From GCA-2862585 sp963991165 (GTDB lineage Bacteria; Bacteroidota; Bacteroidia; Flavobacteriales; UBA7312), in assembly GCA_963991165.1 (NCBI GenBank), contig CAXDOW010000027.1:1-19865 (forward strand): DNA of 19,865 nt. Reading direction: 5' to 3'. Shown here piece by piece: positions 7,016-16,097 of this stretch. Position numbers and translations under genes: made by a program. Within the stretch, counting starts at the first letter, position 1; every line of letters starts with the position of its first letter. A model generated the notes under the pieces. The model worked only from the letters and a program-made list of their open reading frames with translations. It was not told the origin of the DNA and ran no database searches.

Positions 7016-8572
7016 TTACAAATCAAATTTAATTCCCTGGGCTAGCGGTAGCTCATCCGAATAATTGATGGTATTGGTTTGTCGTCTCATATAAATTTTC
7101 CAAGCATCAGATCCAGATTCCCTTCCTCCACCAGTTTCTTTTTCACCTCCAAAAGCGCCTCCAATTTCAGCACCTGAGGTGCCTATATTAACGTTGGCAA
7201 TACCACAATCGGAGCCAGCACTAGATAGAAAGGCCTCGGCTTCTTTAATAGTTGATGTCATTATTGAAGAAGACAGCCCTTGTGGCACATCGTTTTGAAT
7301 GGCGATAGCTTGCTCAACACTTCCTTCGTATTTGATGAGGTATAAAATAGGCGCAAAGGTTTCGTTTTGGACGATATCAAAAGAGTTTTGAGCTTCTACA
7401 ATAGCAGGTTTTACGTAGCACCCACTATCATATTCCTCTCCTTCCAATACTCCTCCTTCAACAAGAATATGTCCCCCTTCTTCTTGGGCTTTTTCTAGAG
7501 CAGAAAGATAGGTGTTAACGGCATCTTTATCAATGAGTGGCCCCACATGCTTACTTTCATCTAGAGGGTTGCCAATTTTTATTTGTTGATACGCACCGAC
7601 AAGAGCATCTTTTACGGTATCATATATGGATTCGTGGATGATAAGCCGTCTGGTAGAAGTACAACGCTGACCACAGGTGCCAACAGCGCCAAAAACGGCA
7701 CCAGGAACGACGATTTTAAGCTCTGCTGAAGGGGTAATGATGATGGCGTTGTTTCCTCCTAACTCCAACAGTGATTTTCCAAACCGTTCGGCAACTTTTG
7801 CCCCTACAATTTTACCCATTCTAGAGGAGCCAGTGGCAGAAATTAATGGCAATCGCTTGTCGTTGGTCATCATTTCTCCAACCTTGTAGTCACCCGTTAC
7901 TATACACGAAATGCCCTCAGGTAAATGGTTTTCTTGAAGCACCTCAGCGATGAGGTTTTGGCAAGCCACAGAACAAAGGGGTGTTTTTTCTGATCCTTTC
8001 CACACACAGACATCTCCACACACCCATGCTAAAGCAGTATTCCAACACCATACTGCCACTGGAAAATTAAATGCCGAAATAATACCCACCACGCCTAGCG
8101 GGTGGTATTGTTCATACATGCGATGGCCTGGACGTTCAGAGTGCATAGTTAATCCGTGAAGCTGTCGAGAGAGGCCTACTGCAAAATCGCAAATATCAAT
8201 CATCTCTTGAACTTCGCCCAGCCCTTCTTGATACGACTTTCCCATTTCGTAGGACACTAATTTTCCCAAGGCTTCTTTGTGGTTTCTTAGTTTTTCTCCA
8301 AACTGTCTAACAATTTCTCCACGTTTTGGGGCGGGGATGCTTCGCCAGTATTTAAACGCTTGGTTAGCCGCCGTCATGACGTTTTCATAGTCTTCTTGGG
8401 TCGTACTTTGTACCTGGCCAATAAGTTGACCATCTACAGGCGAATATGAAGCGATTAAATCACCATTCGAAAAGCAATGTTTGCCAGTCGAACTTCCTTC
8501 ATTAACGTCCTTTAATCCCAATTCTTTCAGGGCTTCTTTCATTCCAAACTCAGTATTCATAGTTATTATCAT
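7016..8572 (-). CDS. ALDH7-family aldehyde dehydrogenase (alpha-aminoadipic semialdehyde dehydrogenase-like)
   Basis: A 518-residue cytosolic NAD(P)-dependent aldehyde dehydrogenase. The sequence closely follows the antiquitin/AmaB group (ALDH7), which oxidises alpha-aminoadipic semialdehyde (allysine, in equilibrium with piperideine-6-carboxylate) to aminoadipate in lysine breakdown. Catalytic elements are intact: AFNFP with Asn169, WKGSEKTP with Lys192, LLELGGNN with Glu270, GQRCTSTRR with the nucleophile Cys304, and NETFAP with Glu404. The ATG at 8572 directly abuts the rseP stop. A second ATG at 8560 gives an N-terminus (MNTEFGMKEALKELG) closer to that usual in the family and may be the true start. 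ALDH7 enzymes also take other aldehydes, so the substrate is not fixed by sequence. Its place after rseP suggests shared transcription with the housekeeping genes. Confidence 0.9.
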   Translation of the reverse strand: MIITMNTEFGMKEALKELGLKDVNEGSSTGKHCFSNGDLIASYSPVDGQLIGQVQSTTQEDYENVMTAANQAFKYWRSIPAPKRGEIVRQFGEKLRNHKEALGKLVSYEMGKSYQEGLGEVQEMIDICDFAVGLSRQLHGLTMHSERPGHRMYEQYHPLGVVGIISAFNFPVAVWCWNTALAWVCGDVCVWKGSEKTPLCSVACQNLIAEVLQENHLPEGISCIVTGDYKVGEMMTNDKRLPLISATGSSRMGKIVGAKVAERFGKSLLELGGNNAIIITPSAELKIVVPGAVFGAVGTCGQRCTSTRRLIIHESIYDTVKDALVGAYQQIKIGNPLDESKHVGPLIDKDAVNTYLSALEKAQEEGGHILVEGGVLEGEEYDSGCYVKPAIVEAQNSFDIVQNETFAPILYLIKYEGSVEQAIAIQNDVPQGLSSSIMTSTIKEAEAFLSSAGSDCGIANVNIGTSGAEIGGAFGGEKETGGGRESGSDAWKIYMRRQTNTINYSDELPLAQGIKFDL

Positions 8573-9898
8573 TTAATTAAGTAGTTTTAATATATCGTTT
8601 CCGTTGGCATAAACGACCAACCCTAAAAGTAAGATAATTCCAATAGTTTGTGCTACTTCCATCACTTTTTCGTGGGGCTTTCGGCCGCTGACAACTTCAT
8701 ACAGAAGAAACACGACGTGACCACCGTCCAAGGCGGGAATGGGTAAAAGGTTAAGTACGGCCAGCATAATAGATAGAAAGGCCGTTAGGTTCCAAAAGCG
8801 TTGCCAGTCCCAAACAGCAGGAAAAATATTTCCAATAGAAATAAATCCACCTACTGACTCGGGAGATTTTTTTATGAGCTTAAACTGCTTTAAATAATTG
8901 ACAATCTCAGTATATGTTTTGGACAAAGCTGCCGGTATGACACTCACGGCATTGTATTGTTCTTTTTCAAAGTCGTAAAGACTAGAAAAAGGCATAAGTC
9001 GAACACCCATTTTACCTTCTTCCAAGAAAACGTTGAACGTTTTTTCTTGACCTTCTCTATCGACCACAATGAAAGCCGAGTCTCCTATCAGAGTTGGTGT
9101 AAATGCAATCACATCACCAGCATAACTCATGTCTTCTCCGTTGATGCTAAGGATTTTATCACCAACCTTAGCGCCAGCCGACTGCAAGACTGAGTTCTCA
9201 AGAAAACCGTCGATAACAAAAGGAATGTGTGGGCTAAATAGCGGTGTTCTAGCTAGCATTTTATTTTTTACCCCTTCTTCAAAGGGAATGGCAATTTTTC
9301 GACCGTCTCGTAACACGGTTACTTTTTGGGCATCATCTAGAATGAGTTTTTCAATAATCTCGGGATGCAAGGCCCCGTTTTCTAAGGCAAACCGCTCTAC
9401 GCGACTATCATCAATAGAATACAAAATATCACCATTCTGGAAGCCAGCCGCAAGCGCTAAAGAATCGCAATGTATGCCATCACTAGCACGATCGCTGGGT
9501 AGAAATTTTTCACCCCAGATGATTAAACTAAACGCATAAATGACAAAAGCCAATATAACGTTTACGCTTACTCCCCCAATCATAATGATGAGGCGTTGCC
9601 AAGCGGGTTTAGATCGAAATTCCCAAGGTTGAGGCGGAGCTTTCATTTGTTCCGTATCCATAGACTCATCGATCATTCCAGAAATTTTCACATAACCCCC
9701 TAAAGGTAACCAACCAATGCCATATACCGTATCCCCTACTTTCTTTTTAAACAAAGAAAACCAAGGATCGAAAAAAAGATAAAATTTTTCAACACGCGTT
9801 TTAAATAATTTGGCGGGAATAAAATGTCCTAGCTCATGAAGAATGACTAGAATTGATAAACTAAGAAGAAGTTGACCTGCTTTTATGACGATTTCCAT
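8573..9898 (-). CDS. rseP: Site-2 intramembrane zinc metalloprotease (RseP family, M50)
   Basis: Inner-membrane protease of 441 residues that cuts transmembrane segments, typically of anti-sigma factors or leftover signal peptides. The zinc site HELGH is at 21-25 in the first membrane helix. The third ligand is Asp391 in NLLPIPALDGGH (383-394). Between them lie a membrane segment (about 105-130) and two periplasmic PDZ-like parts, the second recognisable around SAGAKVGDKILSINGE. One more hydrophobic helix near residues 413-428 completes the RseP topology. The ATG at 9898 follows the dxr stop with no gap, and the stop abuts the aldehyde dehydrogenase start. Adjacency of dxr and rseP is common in bacteria. 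The sigma/anti-sigma pair it serves is not in this window. Confidence 0.95.
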   Translation of the reverse strand: MEIVIKAGQLLLSLSILVILHELGHFIPAKLFKTRVEKFYLFFDPWFSLFKKKVGDTVYGIGWLPLGGYVKISGMIDESMDTEQMKAPPQPWEFRSKPAWQRLIIMIGGVSVNVILAFVIYAFSLIIWGEKFLPSDRASDGIHCDSLALAAGFQNGDILYSIDDSRVERFALENGALHPEIIEKLILDDAQKVTVLRDGRKIAIPFEEGVKNKMLARTPLFSPHIPFVIDGFLENSVLQSAGAKVGDKILSINGEDMSYAGDVIAFTPTLIGDSAFIVVDREGQEKTFNVFLEEGKMGVRLMPFSSLYDFEKEQYNAVSVIPAALSKTYTEIVNYLKQFKLIKKSPESVGGFISIGNIFPAVWDWQRFWNLTAFLSIMLAVLNLLPIPALDGGHVVFLLYEVVSGRKPHEKVMEVAQTIGIILLLGLVVYANGNDILKLLN

Positions 9899-11059
9899 CT
9901 ACTTGATTGATTCATTAGCTAATGTTCGACATTGTTCATTAGACGATACCAAATCGTCGTATGTCGGATTTGGTACAAAAGTACTCTTTTCCATGCAACT
10001 TTCAATGATATCGGGCATTTCTAAAAAGCCAATCTTATCATTTAGAAATGCCTCCACAACAACCTCATTGGCAGCATTCAGAAGGCATGGCATATTACCC
10101 CCCTTTTGCATGGCTTTATATGAAAGAGATAAATTTCTAAATGTATCCAAGTCGGGTGCTTCAAACGTCAAGCTTGGATAATCAACGAAGTTAAATCGCG
10201 GAAAGTTGGACGTTAGCCGTTGGGGGTAGCCCAAGGCATATTGTATAGGAAGTTTCATGTCAGGCAGTCCCATTTGGGCTTTCATAGAGCCATCTTCAAA
10301 CTGAACGATGGAGTGCAAGATAGATTGAGGGTGAACGACAACTTCAATTTGGTGTTCTTTTAGGCCAAACAGCCATTTTGCTTCGATTACCTCCAGCCCT
10401 TTATTCATAAGTGTCGCCGAGTCGATGGTAATTTTAGCACCCATCTCCCAGTTAGGGTGTTTTAACGCCTGTTGTTTGGTGACTTGTGCCAAATCACTTC
10501 TTTTCATCCCTCGAAACGGGCCGCCGGAGGCGGTCAATATAATTTTTTCGATGGGGTTTCCTACCTCCCCTACCAAGCATTGAAAAATGGCAGAATGCTC
10601 AGAGTCCACGGGTAATATCTGCACTCTATTTTCATGAGCCAATTGAGTAATCAGGGACCCCGCCACAACCAGTGTTTCTTTGTTAGCCAAAGCAATGTGT
10701 TTTTGGGCTTTTATAGCGCTGATAGTAGGCTTAAGTCCAGAATAGCCAACCAAAGCGGTTAGTACCATGTCGATAGAGTCTATTTCAACCACTTGGGAAA
10801 GCGACTCTTCGCCAGCAAACACTTTGATATCGGTTCCGCTCAAAGCGGCTCGAACGGCGTCGTACTTACTATCGTCAGCAATAACCACACAGTTCGGAGA
10901 GAAAGTTAAGGCCTGTTCTATCAAAAGGGCACTGTTGGTGTTGGCCGTCAAAACCTCGACGACGAACAATTCTGGATGTGCTTGTATCACTTCTAGGGCT
11001 TGAGTCCCTATTGAGCCCGTTGAACCCAGTATGGCGATGTGTTTTTTATTCATAAACAT
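9899..11059 (-). CDS. dxr: 1-deoxy-D-xylulose 5-phosphate reductoisomerase
   Basis: Second enzyme of the MEP pathway: it rearranges and reduces 1-deoxy-D-xylulose 5-phosphate to 2-C-methyl-D-erythritol 4-phosphate with NADPH in the cytosol, supplying isoprenoid precursors. The 386-residue length fits the family. Visible motifs are the NADPH-binding GSTGSIG at 12-18, ANKETL at 125-130, metal ligands Asp152 and Glu154 in PVDSEHSAIFQ, the substrate-binding SGGPFR at 178-183, and NKGLEVIEAKWLF at 219-231 with metal ligand Glu223. The frame overlaps the end of the GH3 gene by 14 nt from the ATG at 11059; the ATG at 11053 (MNKKHIAILG) is an equally good start with an 8-nt overlap. The downstream rseP follows without spacing. 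Confidence 0.97.
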   Translation of the reverse strand: MFMNKKHIAILGSTGSIGTQALEVIQAHPELFVVEVLTANTNSALLIEQALTFSPNCVVIADDSKYDAVRAALSGTDIKVFAGEESLSQVVEIDSIDMVLTALVGYSGLKPTISAIKAQKHIALANKETLVVAGSLITQLAHENRVQILPVDSEHSAIFQCLVGEVGNPIEKIILTASGGPFRGMKRSDLAQVTKQQALKHPNWEMGAKITIDSATLMNKGLEVIEAKWLFGLKEHQIEVVVHPQSILHSIVQFEDGSMKAQMGLPDMKLPIQYALGYPQRLTSNFPRFNFVDYPSLTFEAPDLDTFRNLSLSYKAMQKGGNMPCLLNAANEVVVEAFLNDKIGFLEMPDIIESCMEKSTFVPNPTYDDLVSSNEQCRTLANESIK

Positions 11060-12542
11060 ATGGTCTTAATTCGTCAGCTAGCTGACGATTGTTCGACAAT
11101 CGAGGGGGTTTGTTTTGTCCACCTAATTTGCCTTTAGCTTTCATCATGTTGTTAAAGCCGTTTTTTTGTATAGGTGTAATTTTTAGCGAGCGTAACACCT
11201 TACCTTTGACAAGGTCATTGTAATAAGTGTTTTGCGAACACATGGACTCGTTTAAGTGTTGAGCAAAAGTTTCTATATCATTGGGTAGCTTTTCAAACTC
11301 AATAAACCACTCGTGGTAGGGCAAGCCAGAAGAGGGATTAACTTCAGGTGCTACGTGAAATTCGTTGATGATGGGGCGGTGCTTTTTTACCGTTTGTTTT
11401 AGGGCGTCTTCCACTTCTTTACCAATGACATGTTCTCCAAAGGCAGAGGTAAAATGCTTAATTCGTCCTGTCACCACAATGCGATAGGGTGAGGTGGACA
11501 CAAAGCGAACGGTATCCCCAATGTTGTAAGCCCACAAACCAGCATTGGTGTTCAGAATAACGACATAATCTATTCCCACTTCAACGTCTTTCAGTGGAAT
11601 ACGCTGGGGAGTATCTTCAAAAAATTGGTCGGATTTGATAAATTCAAAAAAGATACCATGATTTACACATAATAGGAGCCCTTCTTCTGTTTGGCTATCT
11701 TGATAGGCGATAAACCCCTCAGAGGCAGGATAGGTTTCTATGCTAGGGATAGATTTTCCAATGAGTTCTTCAAACCGTTGTTTATACGGTTCGAAGTGGA
11801 CACCGCCATACACCATTAAACTAAAGTCAGGAAATAGTTCACTAATTGGGCGCTTAGACCTTTGCTGTAAATGTTCAAAATACATTTGAATCCAAGGGGG
11901 AATACCACTAATTAGCGTCATTCTTTGGTGAATGGTTTCATCCACTATGGCCTCTATTTTTTTCTCCCAATCATCCACGCAGTTAGTATCAAAGCTGGGT
12001 AGGTTGTTTTGTTTTAGATACCAAGGCAGGTGGTGGGCAACGATGCCCGATAGCCGACCAGTGGGAATGCCATTGGTGTCGTCCAGTTGTGGACTCCCTT
12101 GAATGAAGATGGTTTTTCCGCCAATAAAGGCCGTATTTTTCGTTTCGTCAATATAGCTAAAAAGAGCATCTTTAGCACTTTTAAGGTGAAAGGGCATAGA
12201 CTCTTTAGAGATGGGAATATATTTTGAGCCCGAGGTGGTTCCTGATGTTTTAGTAAAATATAGGGGACGACCTTTCCACAACACATTGCGTTCTCCATCA
12301 AGAGTTTTCTGGATGTAGGGTTTAAGCCCTTCATAATCTCGAACGGGTACTGAGGCAACAAAGTCCTCATAGCTTTTGATGGTTTTAAAAGAATGGTCTT
12401 TTCCGAAGAGTGTTTTTTTACCCTTCGAAAGGAGGTATTGAAAAATACGATTTTGGGAATTGATGGGGTTGTTAATCCAATGTTTATTTTGTTGGCTAAC
12501 TAGACGAGCTAAAGGAAGACTTAAAAAAGAAACTAGACCCAT
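11046..12542 (-). CDS. GH3-family acyl-adenylate-forming enzyme
   Basis: A 498-residue cytosolic protein of the GH3 (auxin-responsive promoter) superfamily. Plant members adenylate carboxylic acids such as jasmonate or auxin and join them to amino acids. Bacterial members are common in Bacteroidota, but their substrates are largely unknown. The three ATP/AMP motifs are present: the P-loop-like TKTSGTTSGSKYIP at 98-110, YPASEGFIAYQ at 271-281, and YNIGDTVRF at 339-347 with the following VVTGRIKHF. The adenylation site therefore looks intact. The gene starts 2 nt after the M23 peptidase stop and its end overlaps dxr, so it sits inside the same transcription unit. This suggests a housekeeping role, but neither the acid nor the acceptor can be read from the sequence. 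Confidence 0.92.
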   Translation of the reverse strand: MGLVSFLSLPLARLVSQQNKHWINNPINSQNRIFQYLLSKGKKTLFGKDHSFKTIKSYEDFVASVPVRDYEGLKPYIQKTLDGERNVLWKGRPLYFTKTSGTTSGSKYIPISKESMPFHLKSAKDALFSYIDETKNTAFIGGKTIFIQGSPQLDDTNGIPTGRLSGIVAHHLPWYLKQNNLPSFDTNCVDDWEKKIEAIVDETIHQRMTLISGIPPWIQMYFEHLQQRSKRPISELFPDFSLMVYGGVHFEPYKQRFEELIGKSIPSIETYPASEGFIAYQDSQTEEGLLLCVNHGIFFEFIKSDQFFEDTPQRIPLKDVEVGIDYVVILNTNAGLWAYNIGDTVRFVSTSPYRIVVTGRIKHFTSAFGEHVIGKEVEDALKQTVKKHRPIINEFHVAPEVNPSSGLPYHEWFIEFEKLPNDIETFAQHLNESMCSQNTYYNDLVKGKVLRSLKITPIQKNGFNNMMKAKGKLGGQNKPPRLSNNRQLADELRPYVYE

Positions 12543-12544
12543 AC

Positions 12545-13408
12545 TTAAAATACAATGTACTTTTCTGGGTTAACAGCTTGATTCATGTGCCATAGTTCGA
12601 AGTGCAAATGAGGCCCTGAGGTAAACTTACCTGAATTGCCAATGATGGCTACAGGATCGCCCGCCCCGACCGTTTCGCCTTGTTCTTTGAGAAGTACGGA
12701 GTTGTGTTTGTAGACAGAAATAAAATTATTCTCATGTTGTACGGCAATAACGTGACCCGTTTCAGAGGTCCACGAAGAAAACACGACCACACCGTTCAAA
12801 ACGCATTTGATAACTTCATTTTCTTTAGAAACAATATCGACACCATAATGTTTCTTTTCTCGATTAAACTTTTGGGTAATAATACCAGTTATGGGCTTAA
12901 AAAATATCATAGATTCGACATTGGAGGGAGAGTCGCTATTGCTAAAGAAGTTAAACCGTTCTTCCGCTTCAATACGTTCTCTAAGCAGAGAGTCTTCCAA
13001 ATTTCGTTCGACTGGATTCTCTTCTGCTACTGTCGCACTGTCACCAATACTGTTTATATCGCTTTCCATCGGAACGCCTTGAATGATATTTCTAATATTT
13101 TGCAGGTATCGTTCGCGACTTTCAAGTTCATAAGACAAAGAGTCTGACAAAAGGTTAAGAGCAATAATATTACGCCTGATGTCGGTACCAGTGTATCCAG
13201 GTATAAATTCCTTTAAAGGGCTATAAGCAATAAGCAGGGTTGTCCCCCCTATCAAAACAGTGAACAAACAACAGATAACCAAAAACACGTTGAGTCTTGA
13301 AAGTCTGAAAACCAAACGTTCCTCAAAAGTATCACTGTTTTGTATGACCAGTCGATATTTAAAGCGCCAGCGCTCCCAAAATGACTGCTTGTTTATCCCT
13401 TTTGACAT
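12545..13408 (-). CDS. Membrane-anchored M23 (LytM) peptidoglycan endopeptidase
   Basis: A 287-residue type II membrane protein. Residues 1-40 form a basic cytoplasmic tail (KYRLVIQNSDTFEERLVFRLSRLN), 41-62 a transmembrane helix, about 80-150 a charged helical linker likely to form a coiled coil, and 170-287 a periplasmic LytM domain. The zinc and catalytic residues are complete: His187 and Asp191 in HYGVD, His235 in VYKHN, and His267 and His269 in HLHFEL, so it is predicted to cut peptidoglycan cross-links rather than act only as an activator. It is the first gene of the minus-strand run and is divergent from porW. A bactofilin lies just beyond porW. M23 peptidases of this layout work with bactofilins in other phyla, so a cell-shape role is plausible. 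Confidence 0.93.
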   Translation of the reverse strand: MSKGINKQSFWERWRFKYRLVIQNSDTFEERLVFRLSRLNVFLVICCLFTVLIGGTTLLIAYSPLKEFIPGYTGTDIRRNIIALNLLSDSLSYELESRERYLQNIRNIIQGVPMESDINSIGDSATVAEENPVERNLEDSLLRERIEAEERFNFFSNSDSPSNVESMIFFKPITGIITQKFNREKKHYGVDIVSKENEVIKCVLNGVVVFSSWTSETGHVIAVQHENNFISVYKHNSVLLKEQGETVGAGDPVAIIGNSGKFTSGPHLHFELWHMNQAVNPEKYIVF

Positions 13409-13421
13409 AGATAGTGCAAAT

Positions 13422-13439
13422 ATCCTAAAAAATTAGGAT
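13422..13439. repeat. Short perfect inverted repeat between divergent M23 and porW genes
   Basis: Seven-base arms ATCCTAA (13422-13428) and TTAGGAT (13433-13439) flank an AAAA spacer. It lies in the 97-nt divergent intergenic region, overlapping a possible M23 -7 box on the minus strand (GATATTTG, plus 13417-13424, one mismatch to consensus) and lying upstream of the porW promoter. It could be a protein-binding site. A related half-site (AATCCTTA) occurs at 13449-13456. The rest of the region is AT-rich with nothing else recognisable. Confidence 0.4.
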
Positions 13440-13475
13440 TACCATACAATCCTTATTTTATTAAGAAAATTAAAA

Positions 13476-13483
13476 TAATTTTG
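13476..13483 (+). promoter_or_regulatory. Predicted -7 promoter box for porW
   Basis: TAATTTTG matches TAnnTTTG exactly and ends 22 nt before the porW ATG. The -33 element is weak (a TTTT run at 13456-13459, 16 nt upstream). The position and the near-absence of other candidates support it. Confidence 0.5.
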
Positions 13484-13505
13484 TCAAGAATAAGTTATTG
13501 CTTTT

Positions 13506-16076
13506 ATGAACTGCATTTTGGCAAATCGTGTACCCATTTTCTTGTGGCTAAGTGTATTGACCATTTTGTCATCGTGCAAAACGACCAAAAATACATTTCT
13601 CAACAGAAATTACCACTCCACGGCGACACGCTATAATTGGTACTACAATGCCACGTTGAATTACAATGCTGGTGTCAGCAACCTACAAGAGCAACACAAA
13701 GATGATTTCAACCAGCTTTTAAGCGTCTATCCTTTGGGGACTAAAAAGGAAGCTCAAGCCATAGCCCCTCAAATGGACAAAGCCCTTAAAAAATGTGCCA
13801 GTGCCATCAGCAAACACGGTATGCTAATCAAAGGTACGGAGTACAACCGTTGGATTGACGATTCCTATCTGTTGATTGGCAAGGCCTATTTCTACAAGCA
13901 GGAATACATTAAGGCCATTGAGGCCTTCCGATTGGTTAGCCGCCAGTTTATGGGTGATGTGACTGGCTATGAAGCTCAGCTTTGGCTATTGAGAAGCTAT
14001 GTTGAGGTAGCTGATTTTAGTTCAGCGGATTTAGTGATAGAAAATATTGTTATGGACGATGCTTTTCCTGATAAGCTCAACCAACCCCTATCGTTGGCAT
14101 TGGCCAACTACTATATCAAATCCAATGATGCTATCATGGCCATAGAAGAGCTCAAAACAGCCATTCCTTTAACTAAGAAAAAAAGGCCGAAAGCACGTTA
14201 CACCTATCTCTTGGCACAACTGTACTCTCAGCAGGATGATTTTGCATCTTCTACGGCATTATTTACCAAGGTTATTCGTACGAGTCCCGATTATGAGATG
14301 GTGTTCAATGCCAAAATCAACCGAGCTCGTTCGTACGACACCTCATCTGGAGGTACAGAAGAAATCGTCAAGGAGTTAGAAAGCATGTTAAAAGACGACA
14401 AGAACGCCGAATATCTCGACGTGATATACTTTGGCTTGGCAGAGTTAAGCAGCCGACAAAATAAGATGCCACAAGCCATAGAATATTACACTCTTTCGGT
14501 GTCCAATAGTGTTAAGAACGATGCTCAAAAATCCCTTTCCAGCGTCATTTTAGCCGACCTCTATTACCAACAACAAAACTATCGCTTAGCTCAAGCGTAT
14601 TACGATACGACGGTTGCTTTTATGAATAGCAAACATTTACGCTACAAGCCTGCATTAGCCAAGCAAAAAACACTGACAGACCTCGTTTCTAACCTCAACA
14701 TCATCAGTGAACAGGACAGTTTACAAGCGGTGGCCTTGATGCCACAAAACGAACGAATGGCGCTGATTGACCAGTTGATAGAACAAATCAAGTTGGAGGA
14801 AAAAAAGCAACAAGAACTTGAAAACCAAAGGCGTTCGGAAGATCGATTTTTTAACGACCCCATGCAGCGAAACAATAAGTTTAACACCAATCAAGGAGGC
14901 GCTTGGTATTTCGAAAACCCCAACACCTTGAGTTTTGGTTTTTCTGAATTTAATAGGAAGTGGGGCAAGCGAAAATTAGAAGACAATTGGAGGCGTTCTA
15001 ATAAGCAATCTCTGTTGGTAGAAGAGGCCCTGGCTGACAGCTTGGAGCAAAGCGTTTTTGACCCTAAAAGCAGAGACTCTTACCTTCAAGGACTGCCCTT
15101 AACGGTAGACGCTATGAAAGCCTCCAACCGCATGATTATTGAGGCCTATTTTGATGCCGGAGTTATCTATAAAGAACAGCTCAATGACGTGCCACAGGCC
15201 ATACAGTCGTTCGAAACGTTAAACAGCCGTTTTCCAAACAACGAAAACCGTGTGATGGTGCTCTACTTTTTGACTCGATTACATACAGAAAACGGACAGG
15301 ACGACATAGCTAATACCTACAAAGAACAATTGTTGAGTCAGTATCCTAACAGCGATTATGCTAAGTTACTTCAAGACGCCACTTATATGGATCAGCTTAA
15401 CGAGGCGTACTCAAGCATTGAAAACACCTACCAACAAGCACTTAACCTATACAACGAGGCCCAATATCAAGCCAGCTTAAGGGTTTGTAACAGCGCCATG
15501 GCCAGTCATCCCAACCATCCTTTAATACCCCGTTTCGATTTGCTCAAGACAATGGCGCAGGCCAGCGGTGCCAACAAGGATAGTTACATCGCCAAACTAG
15601 AGTCTATCAGCCAAAAGTATCCTTCTCACGAGGTGGCACAGACGGCACAAGAGTTAATAGCATTGTTAAAGACGGAAGAAGTCGCAGTCCAAAAAGGGGC
15701 AGAGCAGGGCGACTCGCCCTACATCTTCAAGGATAATGTATCACACTATTTTATATTGCTATTTTACGATTACGATTTGGAAGTGGCCACCGCCAAATCC
15801 ACCTTGTCGGACTACCATGCCGAATACTATCGACTCGATCGATTGAACATCAGCAACTTGTTGTTTGCCGAGCATACTCACATGCTTTCCGTTAGAGAGT
15901 TTAGCGATAAAGCTGCCGCCATGAACTACTACAATGCTTTTCAAGATGGCGATGTCAGGGGAGTTTTTGGCGACGACTATCAAGCTTTTGTCATAGCGGG
16001 CCCAAACTTCCCTTATTTTTTCAAAAACAAAGATATTGACGGCTATCAAAAAGTGTTCAAAGAGCACTACCAGTAA
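13506..16076 (+). CDS. porW: Type IX secretion system periplasmic lipoprotein PorW/SprE
   Basis: An 856-residue TPR-rich lipoprotein required for type IX secretion and, in gliding species, motility. A signal peptide ends in the lipobox LSSC with Cys24. Next comes the family signature TTKNTFLNRNYHSTATRYNWYYN (27-49), very like the start of Flavobacterium SprE. TPR helices are visible at about 118-150, 230-345 and 540-640. A conserved central block has GGAWYF at about 465 and WGKRKLEDNWRRS at about 485-498. The last 110 residues (from HYFILLFYDYD) form the family's C-terminal domain. The gene is divergent from the M23 peptidase and is followed 48 nt later by the bactofilin. Two proteins encoded in this window carry T9SS tails and would depend on this system. 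Length and domain order fit the family. Confidence 0.9.
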   Translation: MNCILANRVPIFLWLSVLTILSSCKTTKNTFLNRNYHSTATRYNWYYNATLNYNAGVSNLQEQHKDDFNQLLSVYPLGTKKEAQAIAPQMDKALKKCASAISKHGMLIKGTEYNRWIDDSYLLIGKAYFYKQEYIKAIEAFRLVSRQFMGDVTGYEAQLWLLRSYVEVADFSSADLVIENIVMDDAFPDKLNQPLSLALANYYIKSNDAIMAIEELKTAIPLTKKKRPKARYTYLLAQLYSQQDDFASSTALFTKVIRTSPDYEMVFNAKINRARSYDTSSGGTEEIVKELESMLKDDKNAEYLDVIYFGLAELSSRQNKMPQAIEYYTLSVSNSVKNDAQKSLSSVILADLYYQQQNYRLAQAYYDTTVAFMNSKHLRYKPALAKQKTLTDLVSNLNIISEQDSLQAVALMPQNERMALIDQLIEQIKLEEKKQQELENQRRSEDRFFNDPMQRNNKFNTNQGGAWYFENPNTLSFGFSEFNRKWGKRKLEDNWRRSNKQSLLVEEALADSLEQSVFDPKSRDSYLQGLPLTVDAMKASNRMIIEAYFDAGVIYKEQLNDVPQAIQSFETLNSRFPNNENRVMVLYFLTRLHTENGQDDIANTYKEQLLSQYPNSDYAKLLQDATYMDQLNEAYSSIENTYQQALNLYNEAQYQASLRVCNSAMASHPNHPLIPRFDLLKTMAQASGANKDSYIAKLESISQKYPSHEVAQTAQELIALLKTEEVAVQKGAEQGDSPYIFKDNVSHYFILLFYDYDLEVATAKSTLSDYHAEYYRLDRLNISNLLFAEHTHMLSVREFSDKAAAMNYYNAFQDGDVRGVFGDDYQAFVIAGPNFPYFFKNKDIDGYQKVFKEHYQ

Positions 16077-16097
16077 GAAGCGACTGCTAGATTTTTA

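Noticed and set aside
9129..9539. Open frame of 136 codons on the plus strand
   Set aside because: It lies entirely antisense to rseP, has no recognisable domain, and the rseP frame has intact catalytic motifs.
12680..13147. Open frame of 155 codons on the plus strand
   Set aside because: Antisense to the M23 peptidase gene, whose frame carries all catalytic residues; the antisense product has no recognisable pattern.
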